DNA of 64,000 bases, from assembly GCF_002077175.1 (NCBI RefSeq), contig NZ_CP014943.1, forward strand, positions 558,001-622,000, given 5' to 3'. Below, piece after piece: positions 26,460 through 35,459 of this stretch; the first letter of the stretch is position 1, and the number at the start of each line of letters is the position of its first letter. This DNA comes from Colwellia sp. PAMC 21821. Lineage in GTDB: Bacteria > Pseudomonadota > Gammaproteobacteria > Enterobacterales > Alteromonadaceae. The translations under genes and the position numbers were made by a program. The notes below the pieces were generated by a model, which was not told the origin of the DNA, made no database searches, and saw nothing but the letters and a program-made list of their open reading frames with translations.

Positions 26460-27212
26460 ATGAAAGTATTAGTACCCATCAAACGCGTTATTGACTATAA
26501 CGTAAAAGTACGTGTTAAAGCAGACAATTCCAATGTCGATCTTGCTAATGTAAAAATGGCAATTAACCCGTTTTGTGAAATAGCTGTCGAAGAAGCCGTT
26601 CGTTTAAAAGAAGCAGGCACAGCTACAGAAGTAATTGCGGTATCAATTGGTACTAAATCTTGTCAAGAGCAGTTGCGAACAGCACTTGCGCTAGGTGCTG
26701 ATCGTGCTATTCACATTGATACAGATGAAAACTTAGATTCAATTAACGTTGCTAAGTTATTACAAAAAATTGTTGAAGAAGAGCAACCTCAACTGGTTAT
26801 TCTTGGTAAACAATCAATAGACAGTGATAACAACCAAACAGGCCAAATGTTAGCCGCTCTTACAGGTATGGCTCAAGGTACATTTGCCTCTGCTGTAACT
26901 ATTGATGGCGATAAAGTTAACGTTACGCGTGAAGTTGATAGTGGTTTACAAACTATTTCATTGAATTTACCAGCGATTGTCACTACTGACTTACGTTTGA
27001 ATGAACCTCGCTATGCGTCATTACCTAACATTATGAAAGCAAAGCGTAAGCCATTAGATGTAAAATCTGCTGCTGACTTTGGCATTGACTTAACAGCACG
27101 CACTAATTTAATAAAAGTAACACCGCCTGCAGAACGTAAGGCCGGTATTATTGTTGAAAGCATTGATGAATTAGTAGAAAAATTAAAGAATGAAGCGAAG
27201 GTGATATCATGA
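26460..27212 (+). CDS. etfB: Electron transfer flavoprotein beta subunit
   Basis: 250 residues; forms the ETF heterodimer with EtfA, binds AMP and docks to dehydrogenases. The start [17 protein letters not shown], the AMP-site [12 protein letters not shown] and the signature [31 protein letters not shown] (read in parts) are typical of group I ETF. GAGG lies 6 bases before the ATG. The stop overlaps the etfA start by four bases (ATGA), the usual translational coupling. Divergent from the ETF:quinone oxidoreductase gene. Confidence 0.96.
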   Translation: MKVLVPIKRVIDYNVKVRVKADNSNVDLANVKMAINPFCEIAVEEAVRLKEAGTATEVIAVSIGTKSCQEQLRTALALGADRAIHIDTDENLDSINVAKLLQKIVEEEQPQLVILGKQSIDSDNNQTGQMLAALTGMAQGTFASAVTIDGDKVNVTREVDSGLQTISLNLPAIVTTDLRLNEPRYASLPNIMKAKRKPLDVKSAADFGIDLTARTNLIKVTPPAERKAGIIVESIDELVEKLKNEAKVIS

Positions 27213-28135
27213 GCATTTTAGTATTTGCAGAGCACGATAATAGCGAATTAAAATCCGACACACTAAAAACAGTTGCCGCTGCACAAGCTATTGGTGGTGA
27301 CATTCACCTTTTAGTTGCGGGTCATAACTGTCAAGCCGTGGCTGAAGCCGCCAGTAAAGTTAATGGTGTTTCGAAAGTATTAGTGGCTGATAACGCCGCT
27401 TATGAACATCAACTAGCTGAAAACGTATCTTTATTAGTTACTGAGCTTGCAGCAGATTACAGCCATATCATTGCTACAGCATTAACAACGGGCAAAAACT
27501 TTATGCCTCGCGTTGCTGCGTTATTAGATGTTGCGCAAATTTCTGACATTATTGCTGTAGAAAGTAGCGACACGTTTGTTCGTCCTATTTACGCAGGTAA
27601 CGCCATTGCAACGGTACAAAGTTTAGATAGCAAGAAAGTTATTACCGTTCGCTCTACAGGTTTTGACGCCGTAGCAACCGATGGTAATGCTGAAATTGTT
27701 GCTTTAGACAACGTTACTGATGCCGGTATTTCTAGCCATGTAAGCGATGAGCTTTCTGTTTCAGAACGACCTGACCTCGGCGCTGCAAGCGTGGTTATAT
27801 CAGGTGGTCGTGGTATGCAAAACGGCGAAAACTTCAAATTACTTGAAGGTATTGCTGATAAATTAGGCGCTGCCATTGGTGCTTCTCGTGCTGCAGTTGA
27901 TGCTGGCTTTGTACCAAACGATATGCAAGTAGGTCAAACAGGTAAGATAGTTGCTCCTGACTTATACATTGCGGTAGGTATTTCAGGTGCTATTCAACAT
28001 TTAGCGGGCATGAAAGACTCTAAGGTTATTGTTGCGATTAACAAAGATGCAGAAGCACCAATATTCCAAGTAGCTGATTATGGTTTAGTGGCTGATTTAT
28101 TTGACGCTTTACCAGAATTAGAAAGCAAGCTTTAA
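27209..28135 (+). CDS. etfA: Electron transfer flavoprotein alpha subunit
   Basis: 308 residues; binds FAD and, with EtfB, carries electrons from acyl-CoA dehydrogenases to the quinone oxidoreductase encoded alongside. The C-terminal FAD domain shows [51 protein letters not shown] and [17 protein letters not shown], the standard EtfA signature. Overlap ATGA with etfB means the two are co-translated. A terminator lies 85 bases after the stop. Confidence 0.96.
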   Translation: MSILVFAEHDNSELKSDTLKTVAAAQAIGGDIHLLVAGHNCQAVAEAASKVNGVSKVLVADNAAYEHQLAENVSLLVTELAADYSHIIATALTTGKNFMPRVAALLDVAQISDIIAVESSDTFVRPIYAGNAIATVQSLDSKKVITVRSTGFDAVATDGNAEIVALDNVTDAGISSHVSDELSVSERPDLGAASVVISGGRGMQNGENFKLLEGIADKLGAAIGASRAAVDAGFVPNDMQVGQTGKIVAPDLYIAVGISGAIQHLAGMKDSKVIVAINKDAEAPIFQVADYGLVADLFDALPELESKL

Positions 28136-28220
28136 GCTTAGTTCTTCTAAAATCATCTATACCCGCTCAAATGTTTGATTTGCACAAATCTGTAAATTGA
28201 AACAGAACGGGTATATAATA

Positions 28221-28248
28221 AAACCACTCTAGTAGTGGTTTTATTTTA
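28221..28248 (+). terminator. Terminator of etfBA
   Basis: AAACCACT (28221-28228) pairs with AGTGGTTT (28234-28241) around a 5-base loop, then a T-rich tract. It sits 20 bases before the yciH start. Confidence 0.8.
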
Positions 28249-28268
28249 TCTAAATTATAGAAATTCTT

Positions 28269-28667
28269 ATGACAAAAACATTTTCCAGTCTCAGCGATTT
28301 AGCAAGTGCTTTCGGTAAAAGTATTGACGATACAACTCATCAAGATACTAAGCATGATGAAGCTTTGGTTTATTCAACAACTGACGGTAGAATTACCCAA
28401 ACTAAAAATGTCGCCGTAACTCCTTCTGATGGCTTTGCAAAAGTACGCAGAGAAACTAAAGGGAGAAAAGGTAAAGGTGTTGTTACCATTACCGGTTTAG
28501 GCTTAGATAATAAAGCCTTAAAAGAACTGGCAAAAAAACTGAAGAAAACCTGTGGTACTGGTGGTAGCGTGGTAGGCGAGATTATAGAAGTACAAGGTGA
28601 TAAACGTGAAGAAATAAAAGCCGTACTTGAAAAAAATGGTTTTAAAGTCAAATTTATTGGTGGCTAA
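28269..28667 (+). CDS. yciH: SUI1/YciH-family translation factor
   Basis: 132 residues: a polar N-terminal tail (1-about 55) and an SUI1/eIF1-like domain (about 57-132) with VRRETKGRKGKGVVTITGLG, KKTCGTGGSV and NGFKVKFIGG. E. coli YciH resembles eIF1 and affects start-codon fidelity and translation under stress. It lies between the etfBA terminator and the double-receiver gene (36-base gap), so it may be transcribed with the latter. Confidence 0.9.
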   Translation: MTKTFSSLSDLASAFGKSIDDTTHQDTKHDEALVYSTTDGRITQTKNVAVTPSDGFAKVRRETKGRKGKGVVTITGLGLDNKALKELAKKLKKTCGTGGSVVGEIIEVQGDKREEIKAVLEKNGFKVKFIGG

Positions 28668-28703
28668 GCCTTTAATTTACAGTAAAAAACAAAAAGTGAT
28701 GCT

Positions 28704-29492
28704 ATGGACCCAAGTGAATTATCGTTACTGGTTGTTGAGCCTTCTGACTTACAAAGAAAAATCATTATAAAAGAGCTAAAACAACAAGGTATTACCCAAG
28801 TTGCCGAAGCAAAAAATATTGCTGAAGCTTATGCTAGTGCAGAAAGGCATCCGCGCGACTTAATTACTAGCGCTATGTACTTTGATGACGGAGACGCCAT
28901 TGAATTACTCCATAAAATACGTAATAACCCCAGCATTGCCGACACCCCTTTTATGCTTGTTACTAGCGAGCATCGCCGCGAATACCTTGAAGAGTTTAAA
29001 CAATCAGGGGTTATTGCTCTACTACCAAAGCCCTTTACTTCTAATCACCTAGCGACAGCGATCAGCACTACCATTGATTTATTATCTACTGATGAATTAG
29101 AGCTCGAGTATTTTGATGTTCACCAAATACGTGTTTTGCTCGTTGATGACAGCCGCCTTGCAAGAAATCACATTAAACGTGTACTGAACAATTTAGGCTT
29201 GTTAAAAATAACTGAAGCAGTTGATGGTAGCGAAGCGATTAACCTATTAAAAGAAAACATGTATGACCTAGTGGTTACTGATTACAATATGCCTGAAACT
29301 AATGGTAAAGAACTGACGCGATATATTCGTAATGAAAGCGGACAGTCACATATCCCTATACTTATGGTAACCAGTGAAAGTAATGATACTCATCTAGCGA
29401 ATATTCTCACTGAAGGCGTAACGGCAATGTGTGACAAGCCATTTGAGCCAGAAAACGTTAAAAAAATTCTTTATAAAATATTGGAAGATTGA
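28704..29492 (+). CDS. Double receiver-domain protein, first receiver lacks phospho-Asp
   Basis: 262 residues containing only two CheY-like receiver domains. Domain 2 (about 142-262) is complete: D148/D149, phosphoacceptor D193 in VTDYNMPETNG, and K245 in CDKPF. Domain 1 (about 6-125) keeps the fold and K109 in PKPF but has A57 where the acceptor aspartate should be (RDLITSAMYFDDG) and E12 in place of the acidic pair, so it probably cannot be phosphorylated. No output domain follows, so it should act through protein contacts. No kinase is adjacent. Confidence 0.85.
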   Translation: MDPSELSLLVVEPSDLQRKIIIKELKQQGITQVAEAKNIAEAYASAERHPRDLITSAMYFDDGDAIELLHKIRNNPSIADTPFMLVTSEHRREYLEEFKQSGVIALLPKPFTSNHLATAISTTIDLLSTDELELEYFDVHQIRVLLVDDSRLARNHIKRVLNNLGLLKITEAVDGSEAINLLKENMYDLVVTDYNMPETNGKELTRYIRNESGQSHIPILMVTSESNDTHLANILTEGVTAMCDKPFEPENVKKILYKILED

Positions 29493-29539
29493 TCCCCCCT
29501 GCCAATAGATATAACTTTCTAACTCCTATCTATGATCAC

Positions 29540-31105
29540 CTAACCATTGATACCAAATTGACGTAACTTCATCGCGATTTTGTTATGAGAAACCTTTAAT
29601 CGTTCTGCGAGCTTTCGCGTTGTTGGATAATAAGGATACAAAGCTGTGATTAACTGCTCTTCAAACTTTGCTTGAGCGCTGGCCCAATCCTTTACCTCAG
29701 TTTCTACTTTAAATTCAGCCGTTTTAGTGCCTTCCTTTTGCTTAAACTGAGCTAACGCGACACTAATATCTTGCACAGAAATATTACCATGTTCATTTAA
29801 CGCTACCGCTCTGAACAGCACATTTTGTAATTCTCGTATGTTACCTGGCCAGCGATACGAGGCGAGTAATTGCATGGCACTTTCATCTATCATCGCTTGT
29901 TTTAAGTTCATTTGGGTTGCCGCTAATACCAAAAAATGACGAGCTATTAGAGCGATATCCTCTACCCGCTCTCGTAACGGAGGCGAATTTAAATTAAGCA
30001 CGTTCAAACGATAAAACAAATCTTCTCTAAACTTTTGCTTACTGATCATGGTTAATAAGTCTTGATGAGTAGCACTAACCACTCTAATGTTTGCCTGTAA
30101 TTCTTTGTTGCCACCCAAGCGGCGAAATTTAAAGTCTTGTAAAAAGCGTAATAGTTTTGCCTGCAAATAAGGTGACATTTCAGCAACTTCATCTAAAAAC
30201 AATGTTCCACCTTCGGCTAACTCAAGTAAACCTGGCTTACCGCCCTTTTGAGCACCAGTAAAAGCACCGTTTGCGTAGCCAAATAATTCACTTTCAAGCA
30301 GATGCTCGGGTAAAGTCGCGCAATTAATGGCTAAAAACGGCGCTTGTTGGCGATTACTCGCGTTATGTAAAGCTCTGGCAATTAACTCTTTCCCTGTGCC
30401 TGTTTCACCATTAATTAATACCGGTAATTCTAATTCGGCAAAACGAGCAGTTTGCTCTTTAAGTAATTGAATACTCGCTGATTGACCAATAATGTTATCA
30501 ATCCCCTGCTCATCTCGGGTTTGCATTATGGATATTTGACGACCTAAGCTGGTCACTGATTTTAACGAAATTACAGCGCCCGAGCTGTTTTCTTGCTCAC
30601 TAATAGGGCTAATCTCTGCTAAATAACTTTGCCCTGCAATGTCGACATTTTGTGAGCTAACTTGATCCAATAAAGGCAAGACTATGTCGATATCTAGCAG
30701 ACTATTTACTTTTACGCCTTTAAGTTGCTCACCTAGTATGGGCGATACACCTTTGTGACGTTGATGATTCACCAAGAGTTTTTCGCTCGCTTGATTTAAA
30801 GCCATCACACGTGCATTTTCATCAATATCTATAATAGCGTCAGGCAAACGATTAACTAATGCCCTTAAATGCCGCTCACGGCTTTCTGATGGTAATAAAT
30901 CAACTTTGCAGCAGTGAATAATCCCAGGTACGCTCATTAGCGCTTTTTTTACGGTATTAAAACTTACGGTGCTAGTGGCCAAATGAACAAATATAAATTG
31001 TGAGCTAACTTCCATCGCTTGAATATCTAAAGCCAAACGCGTGAACGTTGACAATATTTCTTGGCTAATGCCCATGCGGTCTTCAGATTTGATTTCTATT
31101 CGCAC
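29540..31105 (-). CDS. tyrR: TyrR-type aromatic amino-acid regulator
   Basis: 521 residues in the TyrR order: ACT domain (1-about 75), PAS (about 80-190), sigma-54-type AAA+ ATPase (about 205-430) with GETGTGKE and later LFLDEVAEMS, and a C-terminal HTH. TyrR senses tyrosine, phenylalanine and tryptophan and controls their synthesis, transport and breakdown. The motif GYANGAFTGAQK is intact; GAFTGA is the sigma-54 contact, recalled as altered in E. coli TyrR. Divergent from methionine gamma-lyase with a TyrR-like box between. Confidence 0.9.
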   Translation of the reverse strand: MRIEIKSEDRMGISQEILSTFTRLALDIQAMEVSSQFIFVHLATSTVSFNTVKKALMSVPGIIHCCKVDLLPSESRERHLRALVNRLPDAIIDIDENARVMALNQASEKLLVNHQRHKGVSPILGEQLKGVKVNSLLDIDIVLPLLDQVSSQNVDIAGQSYLAEISPISEQENSSGAVISLKSVTSLGRQISIMQTRDEQGIDNIIGQSASIQLLKEQTARFAELELPVLINGETGTGKELIARALHNASNRQQAPFLAINCATLPEHLLESELFGYANGAFTGAQKGGKPGLLELAEGGTLFLDEVAEMSPYLQAKLLRFLQDFKFRRLGGNKELQANIRVVSATHQDLLTMISKQKFREDLFYRLNVLNLNSPPLRERVEDIALIARHFLVLAATQMNLKQAMIDESAMQLLASYRWPGNIRELQNVLFRAVALNEHGNISVQDISVALAQFKQKEGTKTAEFKVETEVKDWASAQAKFEEQLITALYPYYPTTRKLAERLKVSHNKIAMKLRQFGING

Positions 31106-31260
31106 TTAAACCTCTAATTTAACAAAATACAAACTCGCCTTGTAATAACTATATTACTTAGTAATTAAAATATTACAACAAGGGAAAGTTTCAGCAAAGC
31201 CATGCATAGCAAGGAATGCCTATTTATTTCCTGTAAATATACTGGTGAGTGATACTGAAC

Positions 31261-31278
31261 TGTAATAAAAAAAGTACA
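31261..31278. promoter_or_regulatory. Candidate TyrR box
   Basis: TGTAATAAAAAAAGTACA matches the TyrR box pattern TGTAAA-N6-TTTACA at the outer halves, including the invariant G and C 14 bases apart, with three mismatches inside. It sits between divergent tyrR and the methionine gamma-lyase gene. The match is weak. Confidence 0.4.
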
Positions 31279-31424
31279 AGAATAATAACAACAACCAGAC
31301 GGTACCCGTAAGCTACTGATAAATAACAATATAAATAGATGGCAGTATAATTGCTATAACAAGACTACTAAGTAATAACTTAACACGACAAACAATAACA
31401 ATTCTCCGATAAATAAGGTATCTC

Positions 31425-32636
31425 ATGTCATCAAGTAAACACATTGAAACCCAAGCGATTCATTCCGGCCGCATTAATGACGAGCAATTTGGCTCATTAG
31501 CGACGCCACTTTATCAAACGTCTACGTTTATTTTTGAAAACGCACAACAAGGTGCTGATAGGTTCGCCGGTGAAGCTGAAGGTTATATTTATAGCCGCTT
31601 AGGTAACCCAACAACTCGTCAATTAGAAATGCGAGTAGCTGCAATGGAAGGCATGGAAGATGCCGCTGCAACCGCAACCGGCATGGGTGCTGTATCTGGC
31701 GCTTTACTGGCAAATTTATCTTGTGGCGACCATTTAATTTCATCAAAAGCCGTTTATGGTTGTTCTTTCGCGTTAATGAATCATCAACTTACCCGATGGG
31801 GCATCGAAGTGAGTTTTGTTGATATGGCAAACCCTGCTGAAGTTGAAGCAGCAATAAAGCCAAATACAAAAGTTATCTTTTTAGAAACACCGGTCAACCC
31901 CAACTTAGCGGTATATGACTTAGCCGTTATTGGTAAAATAGCGCAAAAGCATAATATTATTTCTGTTGTCGACAACACCTTTTTAACACCGGTATTACAA
32001 CAACCAAGAAAATATGGCATCGACATCGTTGTACACAGCGCGACCAAATATTTAAACGGCCATGGTGATGTGGTTGCTGGCATTATTTGTGGTACCAGTG
32101 AAATGATCATGAATATAAAAATGACCGTTTTAAAAGATATTGGTGCAACAATGAGCCCGCATGACGCTTGGTTGATCATGAGAGGTTTAAAAACATTACC
32201 AATTCGTATGGAACGCCATTGCAGTAACGCTGAAAAAATAGCAGAGTTTTTAGAAAATAATGAAAACGTTAGCCACGTTTATTACCCTGGTCTTAAAAGC
32301 CATCCGGGGCATAAATTTATCGGCACACAAATGAAAGCGGCTGGCGGGGTAATCGCTTTTGAAATAAACAGTGACTTGGCAGGTGGTGGCGATTTTATTA
32401 ACCGTATGCAATTATTTTCAATAGCCGTAAGTTTGGGTGATGCAGAATCACTCATTCAACATCCTGCGTCTATGACACATTCACCTTATACTCAAGAAGA
32501 ACGGTTAGCGGCCGGCATCAGTGATAGTTTAATTAGAATATCGGTTGGGCTTGAAAATGTTGATGACTTAATTGCTGATTTAAGCCAGTCTCTTGCCATG
32601 ATAAAACAGTCGACTGTAGTTAAAAGCGTTGCTTAA
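31425..32636 (+). CDS. Methionine gamma-lyase-type PLP enzyme
   Basis: 403-residue Cys/Met-metabolism PLP enzyme that splits methionine to methanethiol, ammonia and 2-oxobutyrate if the call is right. PLP lysine K208 is in HSATKYLNGHGD. Y111-G-C113 in KAVYGCSF is the diagnostic feature: in Pseudomonas putida methionine gamma-lyase the equivalent residues are Y114 and C116, K211 (a constant offset of three), whereas cystathionine gamma-lyases and synthases lack that cysteine. AAGG precedes the ATG. It stands alone, divergent from tyrR. Confidence 0.85.
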   Translation: MSSSKHIETQAIHSGRINDEQFGSLATPLYQTSTFIFENAQQGADRFAGEAEGYIYSRLGNPTTRQLEMRVAAMEGMEDAAATATGMGAVSGALLANLSCGDHLISSKAVYGCSFALMNHQLTRWGIEVSFVDMANPAEVEAAIKPNTKVIFLETPVNPNLAVYDLAVIGKIAQKHNIISVVDNTFLTPVLQQPRKYGIDIVVHSATKYLNGHGDVVAGIICGTSEMIMNIKMTVLKDIGATMSPHDAWLIMRGLKTLPIRMERHCSNAEKIAEFLENNENVSHVYYPGLKSHPGHKFIGTQMKAAGGVIAFEINSDLAGGGDFINRMQLFSIAVSLGDAESLIQHPASMTHSPYTQEERLAAGISDSLIRISVGLENVDDLIADLSQSLAMIKQSTVVKSVA

Positions 32637-32665
32637 GCAAAATAGACAACGCTATTTTTAATGCT

Positions 32666-32722
32666 TAATACCTAACTATCAGCAGCTAATATTGCTGATA
32701 GTTTAGGTATTATACGGTTTTT
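32666..32722 (+). terminator. Long hairpin inside the HIT gene end
   Basis: TAATACCTAACTATCAGCA (32666-32684) pairs with the complementary stretch at 32693-32712 with a single bulged A, giving a stem of about 19 pairs, then TACGG and five T. It can end methionine gamma-lyase transcription, yet most of it lies inside the last codons of the convergent HIT gene. Confidence 0.6.
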
Positions 32723-33103
32723 AACCGCTTCTAGCTCTTCATCTGTATAAGGTGTTAGCGCTTGCTGTCCCCAAATGGGCTTAGGCCAACAGGCATCATT
32801 TTTAAAACGCACGATATGGTGTAAATGTAATTGTGGCACAACATTACCTAATGCTGCGACATTCATTTTATCACCGTTAAATTCCTGCATCAGCACTTCA
32901 CTAAGCATGCTAGATTCGTTTAATAACTGTTGCTGTTGTTGCCAATCAAGTTGATAAATATCTTGAATTTCTTCAACTTTTGGCACCAAAATAAACCAAG
33001 GAAAAGCACTGTCATTACACAATAACAAACGCGAAAGTGGAAAATCAGTAATAACAAAACAGTCATTGGCTAATTGTGGATGTAATTGGAATTGCTCACT
33101 CAT
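32672..33103 (-). CDS. HIT-family nucleotide hydrolase/transferase
   Basis: 143 residues with the histidine-triad motif QLHLHHIVRF (H93, H95, H96), in the shortened form common to proteobacterial HIT proteins. These enzymes act on nucleoside phosphate esters (AMP-lysine, Ap4A types); the substrate here is not known. Convergent with methionine gamma-lyase and upstream of nothing obvious; its 3' end is inside a long hairpin. Confidence 0.8.
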   Translation of the reverse strand: MSEQFQLHPQLANDCFVITDFPLSRLLLCNDSAFPWFILVPKVEEIQDIYQLDWQQQQQLLNESSMLSEVLMQEFNGDKMNVAALGNVVPQLHLHHIVRFKNDACWPKPIWGQQALTPYTDEELEAVKNRIIPKLSAILAADS

Positions 33104-33157
33104 ATTGCTACCTTAATCCTTAAGCTTATTATAGTTAACTTTTGACGTTGAAGATGA

Positions 33158-34090
33158 CTAACGCTTATTACGGCGGCCTCTACCACGCGCTATTTTTTTA
33201 GCTTCTCTGGCAGCGACTTTATCTTCTTCAACTTTATCAAAGTGAATCACTTCCGCCATCACCATTTCAGGTGTTTCAAATGAAATAGCGCCTAGCGTTT
33301 TATCACGAATTTCATTAATTAATATTTCAGACGCTTTATGAAAGTCAATGTGTCCTCCGCTTTTAACACAACCACGACGTTTTCCGATTGCTTCAATCAA
33401 CTCGACTTCTTGCTCTGGCAGTTCTTCAATTTTGTAGCGCTCTTTTAACCGCTCAGGGTAAGCCGCTAATAAATACTCGGCAGCAAAACAGGCAATTTCT
33501 TCATGGTCGAATGCCGTATCTTTAACGGCGCTTGTAATCGCTAAACGATAACCACTATTTTCATTTACTATCTTCGGCCAAAGCATACCTGGGGTGTCAT
33601 ATAAATATAAACCATCATCTAAACGAATGCGTTGTTGGCCTTTAGTGACTGCAGGTTCATTACCGACTTTTGCTTTTGCTTTACCGACAAGTGTATTTAG
33701 TAAGGTAGATTTACCGACATTAGGAATACCCATGATAACGGCATTAATTTGCTTACCTGCTTCATCTTTACTCGCCGCTAATTTTCGAATTAAAGCCGGA
33801 AGCGTCTTAGCAACAGAAGGCGCTTCTGTGGTTAATGCAATCGCTTTAACGTTGTGCTGAGATTCTAAATAATCAAGCCATAGTTGAGTGATTTTAGGAT
33901 CGGCAAGATCTGATTTATTTAAGATTTTAATTAACGGTTTATCACCACGAATTTCGGTGATCATAGGGTTTTCGCTACTGAAAGGTAAGCGTGCATCACA
34001 AACTTCAATCACCACATCAATTTGCGGTAAAATCTCTTTAATCTCTCGTTGGGCTTTATGCATATGCCCCGGGAACCAATTAATCGCCAT
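33158..34090 (-). CDS. YlqF/RbgA-type ribosome assembly GTPase
   Basis: 310 residues of a circularly permuted GTPase: G4 (NKSDL, about 60) comes before G1 (GIPNVGKST, about 123) and G3 (DTPGM, about 170), diagnostic for the YlqF/YawG group that matures the large ribosomal subunit. C-terminal tail KKIARGRGRRNKR is basic, as expected for rRNA contact. The frame runs 23 codons further up, but MAINWFPGHMHKA is the conserved start. Upstream lies the hairpin array and the IS630 element. Confidence 0.87.
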   Translation of the reverse strand: MAINWFPGHMHKAQREIKEILPQIDVVIEVCDARLPFSSENPMITEIRGDKPLIKILNKSDLADPKITQLWLDYLESQHNVKAIALTTEAPSVAKTLPALIRKLAASKDEAGKQINAVIMGIPNVGKSTLLNTLVGKAKAKVGNEPAVTKGQQRIRLDDGLYLYDTPGMLWPKIVNENSGYRLAITSAVKDTAFDHEEIACFAAEYLLAAYPERLKERYKIEELPEQEVELIEAIGKRRGCVKSGGHIDFHKASEILINEIRDKTLGAISFETPEMVMAEVIHFDKVEEDKVAAREAKKIARGRGRRNKR

Positions 34091-34191
34091 AATAAATCTT
34101 TTAGAAAATAAACCAGATTTTATCACTGATGTTAATGAAAAGCTTTTGAAACTCGACATTGTTTTTTACATCATCGCTTTTTTACATCGAC

Positions 34192-34348
34192 GCACAAGGA
34201 TGTGCTAATGCCGTGATGCCATGAATGGCTAAAAGCGACCATGAGATCACAACTTTGCCGACAGGGATGTCGGTACTTGAGTTATGTCTGGAACAAATAA
34301 CTCGTGACGACAGGGATGTCGGTACTTGAGTTCTGTCTGGAACAAATA
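34192..34348. repeat. Mini-hairpin stretch and first two 49-bp repeats
   Basis: GCACA-AGGA-TGTGC (34192-34205), GCCATGAATGGC (34218-34229) and CCGACA-GGGA-TGTCGG (34258-34273) are small hairpins, two with GNRA-like loops. The last belongs to a 49-bp unit (CGACAGGGATGTCG, then ACTTGAGTT, then GTCTGGAACAAAT) seen again from 34310; an outer AACTC/GAGTT pair folds each unit. The array continues after the insertion element at 35460. Confidence 0.85.
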
Positions 34349-34367
34349 ATACCAATCTGCATAAGCA

Positions 34368-34928
34368 TTAAATCAGATTAATCCAGTCACGATTGCATAA
34401 CGACATTACTCTTTTTATGTCACTTCTGAAGATATTCCAAGCATTGCTGCATTCATCAACTATATTTTCATAGCCATTAAAACATCTATTGGCCAAGCAG
34501 TTTTGTCTTAGCCATTGCCACACTTGCTCAATTGGGTTTAACTCTGGGGAATAAGGGGGTAACTTGATCATGGTTAGATTTTTTAAATCTTCAAATGTGT
34601 CTTCCGTATGCCACCCAGCTCCATCCATTACTACAACAGCATATCTACCTTCGGGTGTCGCCTGTGATATTTGTTCTAAATGCTTTTTCATAACGTCTTT
34701 ATTCATTACAGGTGAGATCAATGCCTCTGTAGCGCCTGTCGAAGGACAAACAGCCCCGAACATGTATGCATATTCGAACTGTTGTTGTCTTACTGCTCTC
34801 GGTCTACTACCCGTTTTCGCCCATAACCTTGTTGTTGTATTTTGCTGGCCGAATCGTGCTTCATCTTGAAACCAAACATCAACTTTATCTAAGCTAATAT
34901 TAAAGGGGATGTTAAGGATCGTTTCCAT
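34368..34928 (-). CDS. IS630 transposase, catalytic part
   Basis: 186 residues carrying the DDE domain: first Asp in WFQDEARFG, second in VVVMDGAGWH, and the glutamate in PPYSPELNPIEQVW. Without the first part it lacks DNA binding, and it starts at an ATG (34928) overlapping the preceding frame by 17 bases. The full product would need a frame change in the TTTTTAAAAAG run (minus strand, about 34936-34946) a few codons upstream: one base less there fuses the frames as DVFKSFQMETILNIP. Confidence 0.85.
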   Translation of the reverse strand: METILNIPFNISLDKVDVWFQDEARFGQQNTTTRLWAKTGSRPRAVRQQQFEYAYMFGAVCPSTGATEALISPVMNKDVMKKHLEQISQATPEGRYAVVVMDGAGWHTEDTFEDLKNLTMIKLPPYSPELNPIEQVWQWLRQNCLANRCFNGYENIVDECSNAWNIFRSDIKRVMSLCNRDWINLI

Positions 34929-35400
34929 CTGGAAGCTTTTTAAAAACGTCCTGGACGCTTTGTGATTGCTTAGGATGCTTGGATCGGCTTGTTATCCAGG
35001 AGTATCCTAGTTTCTTCAGTATTTTATATACATGATCTCGATGATAATCTATGTCGAATTCTTTTTTGATAAAGGTACAAAAGTCTTGCCCCATAAGTCG
35101 ACCTCCCTCCGCTGAGCAACTCTGATTTTCAACGTATTGAGCAAGTTGGCTGAGTTGCTTTGGAGAAAGCATGGACGGTCTTCCTTTCGGGCTAACACTA
35201 TCAAGGCCCGACAAGCCTTTTGAAAAATATGCAGTGACCCAACGATTAACACTTGAACGAGCGACTTTTAATGTCGTTGATATATCGGTTCTGCTCAGAC
35301 CATCTAAAAAATATGAGACAGCAAGAAAACGCATACGCTTTCGCCCATTTTGTTCCTTTCGTGATAACTTGAGTAAATCTACTGAGGTGAGTTGTTCCAA
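34912..35400 (-). CDS. IS630 transposase, DNA-binding part
   Basis: 162 residues with two helix-turn-helix regions (LSRTDISTTLKVARSSVNRW and LSPKQLSQLAQYV, then a winged-helix stretch to KLGYSWITSRSKHPKQSQ). The C-terminal residues after DVFKK run out of frame and stop. Together with the overlapping downstream frame it makes the normal ~340-residue IS630 transposase. Whether the change is programmed or a one-base loss cannot be told from one copy. Confidence 0.8.
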   Translation of the reverse strand: MEQLTSVDLLKLSRKEQNGRKRMRFLAVSYFLDGLSRTDISTTLKVARSSVNRWVTAYFSKGLSGLDSVSPKGRPSMLSPKQLSQLAQYVENQSCSAEGGRLMGQDFCTFIKKEFDIDYHRDHVYKILKKLGYSWITSRSKHPKQSQSVQDVFKKLPDGNDP

Positions 35401-35459
35401 AACGTGGTATCTGCTTCAAAAATAAATAGCATTAGATCACATCTTTGTGCAGATTGGTA

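Larger units (their letters stand above)
34349..35459 (-). mobile_element. IS630-family insertion sequence
   Basis: 1111 bases with ATACCAATCTGCA at the left and the inverse TGCAGATTGGTA at the right (offset one base), flanked by TA target duplications at 34347-34348 and 35460-35461. It carries a two-frame transposase. The 49-bp repeats on both sides keep exact register when the element plus one TA is removed (1162 - 49 = 1113 = 1111 + 2), which fixes the boundaries. Confidence 0.9.
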
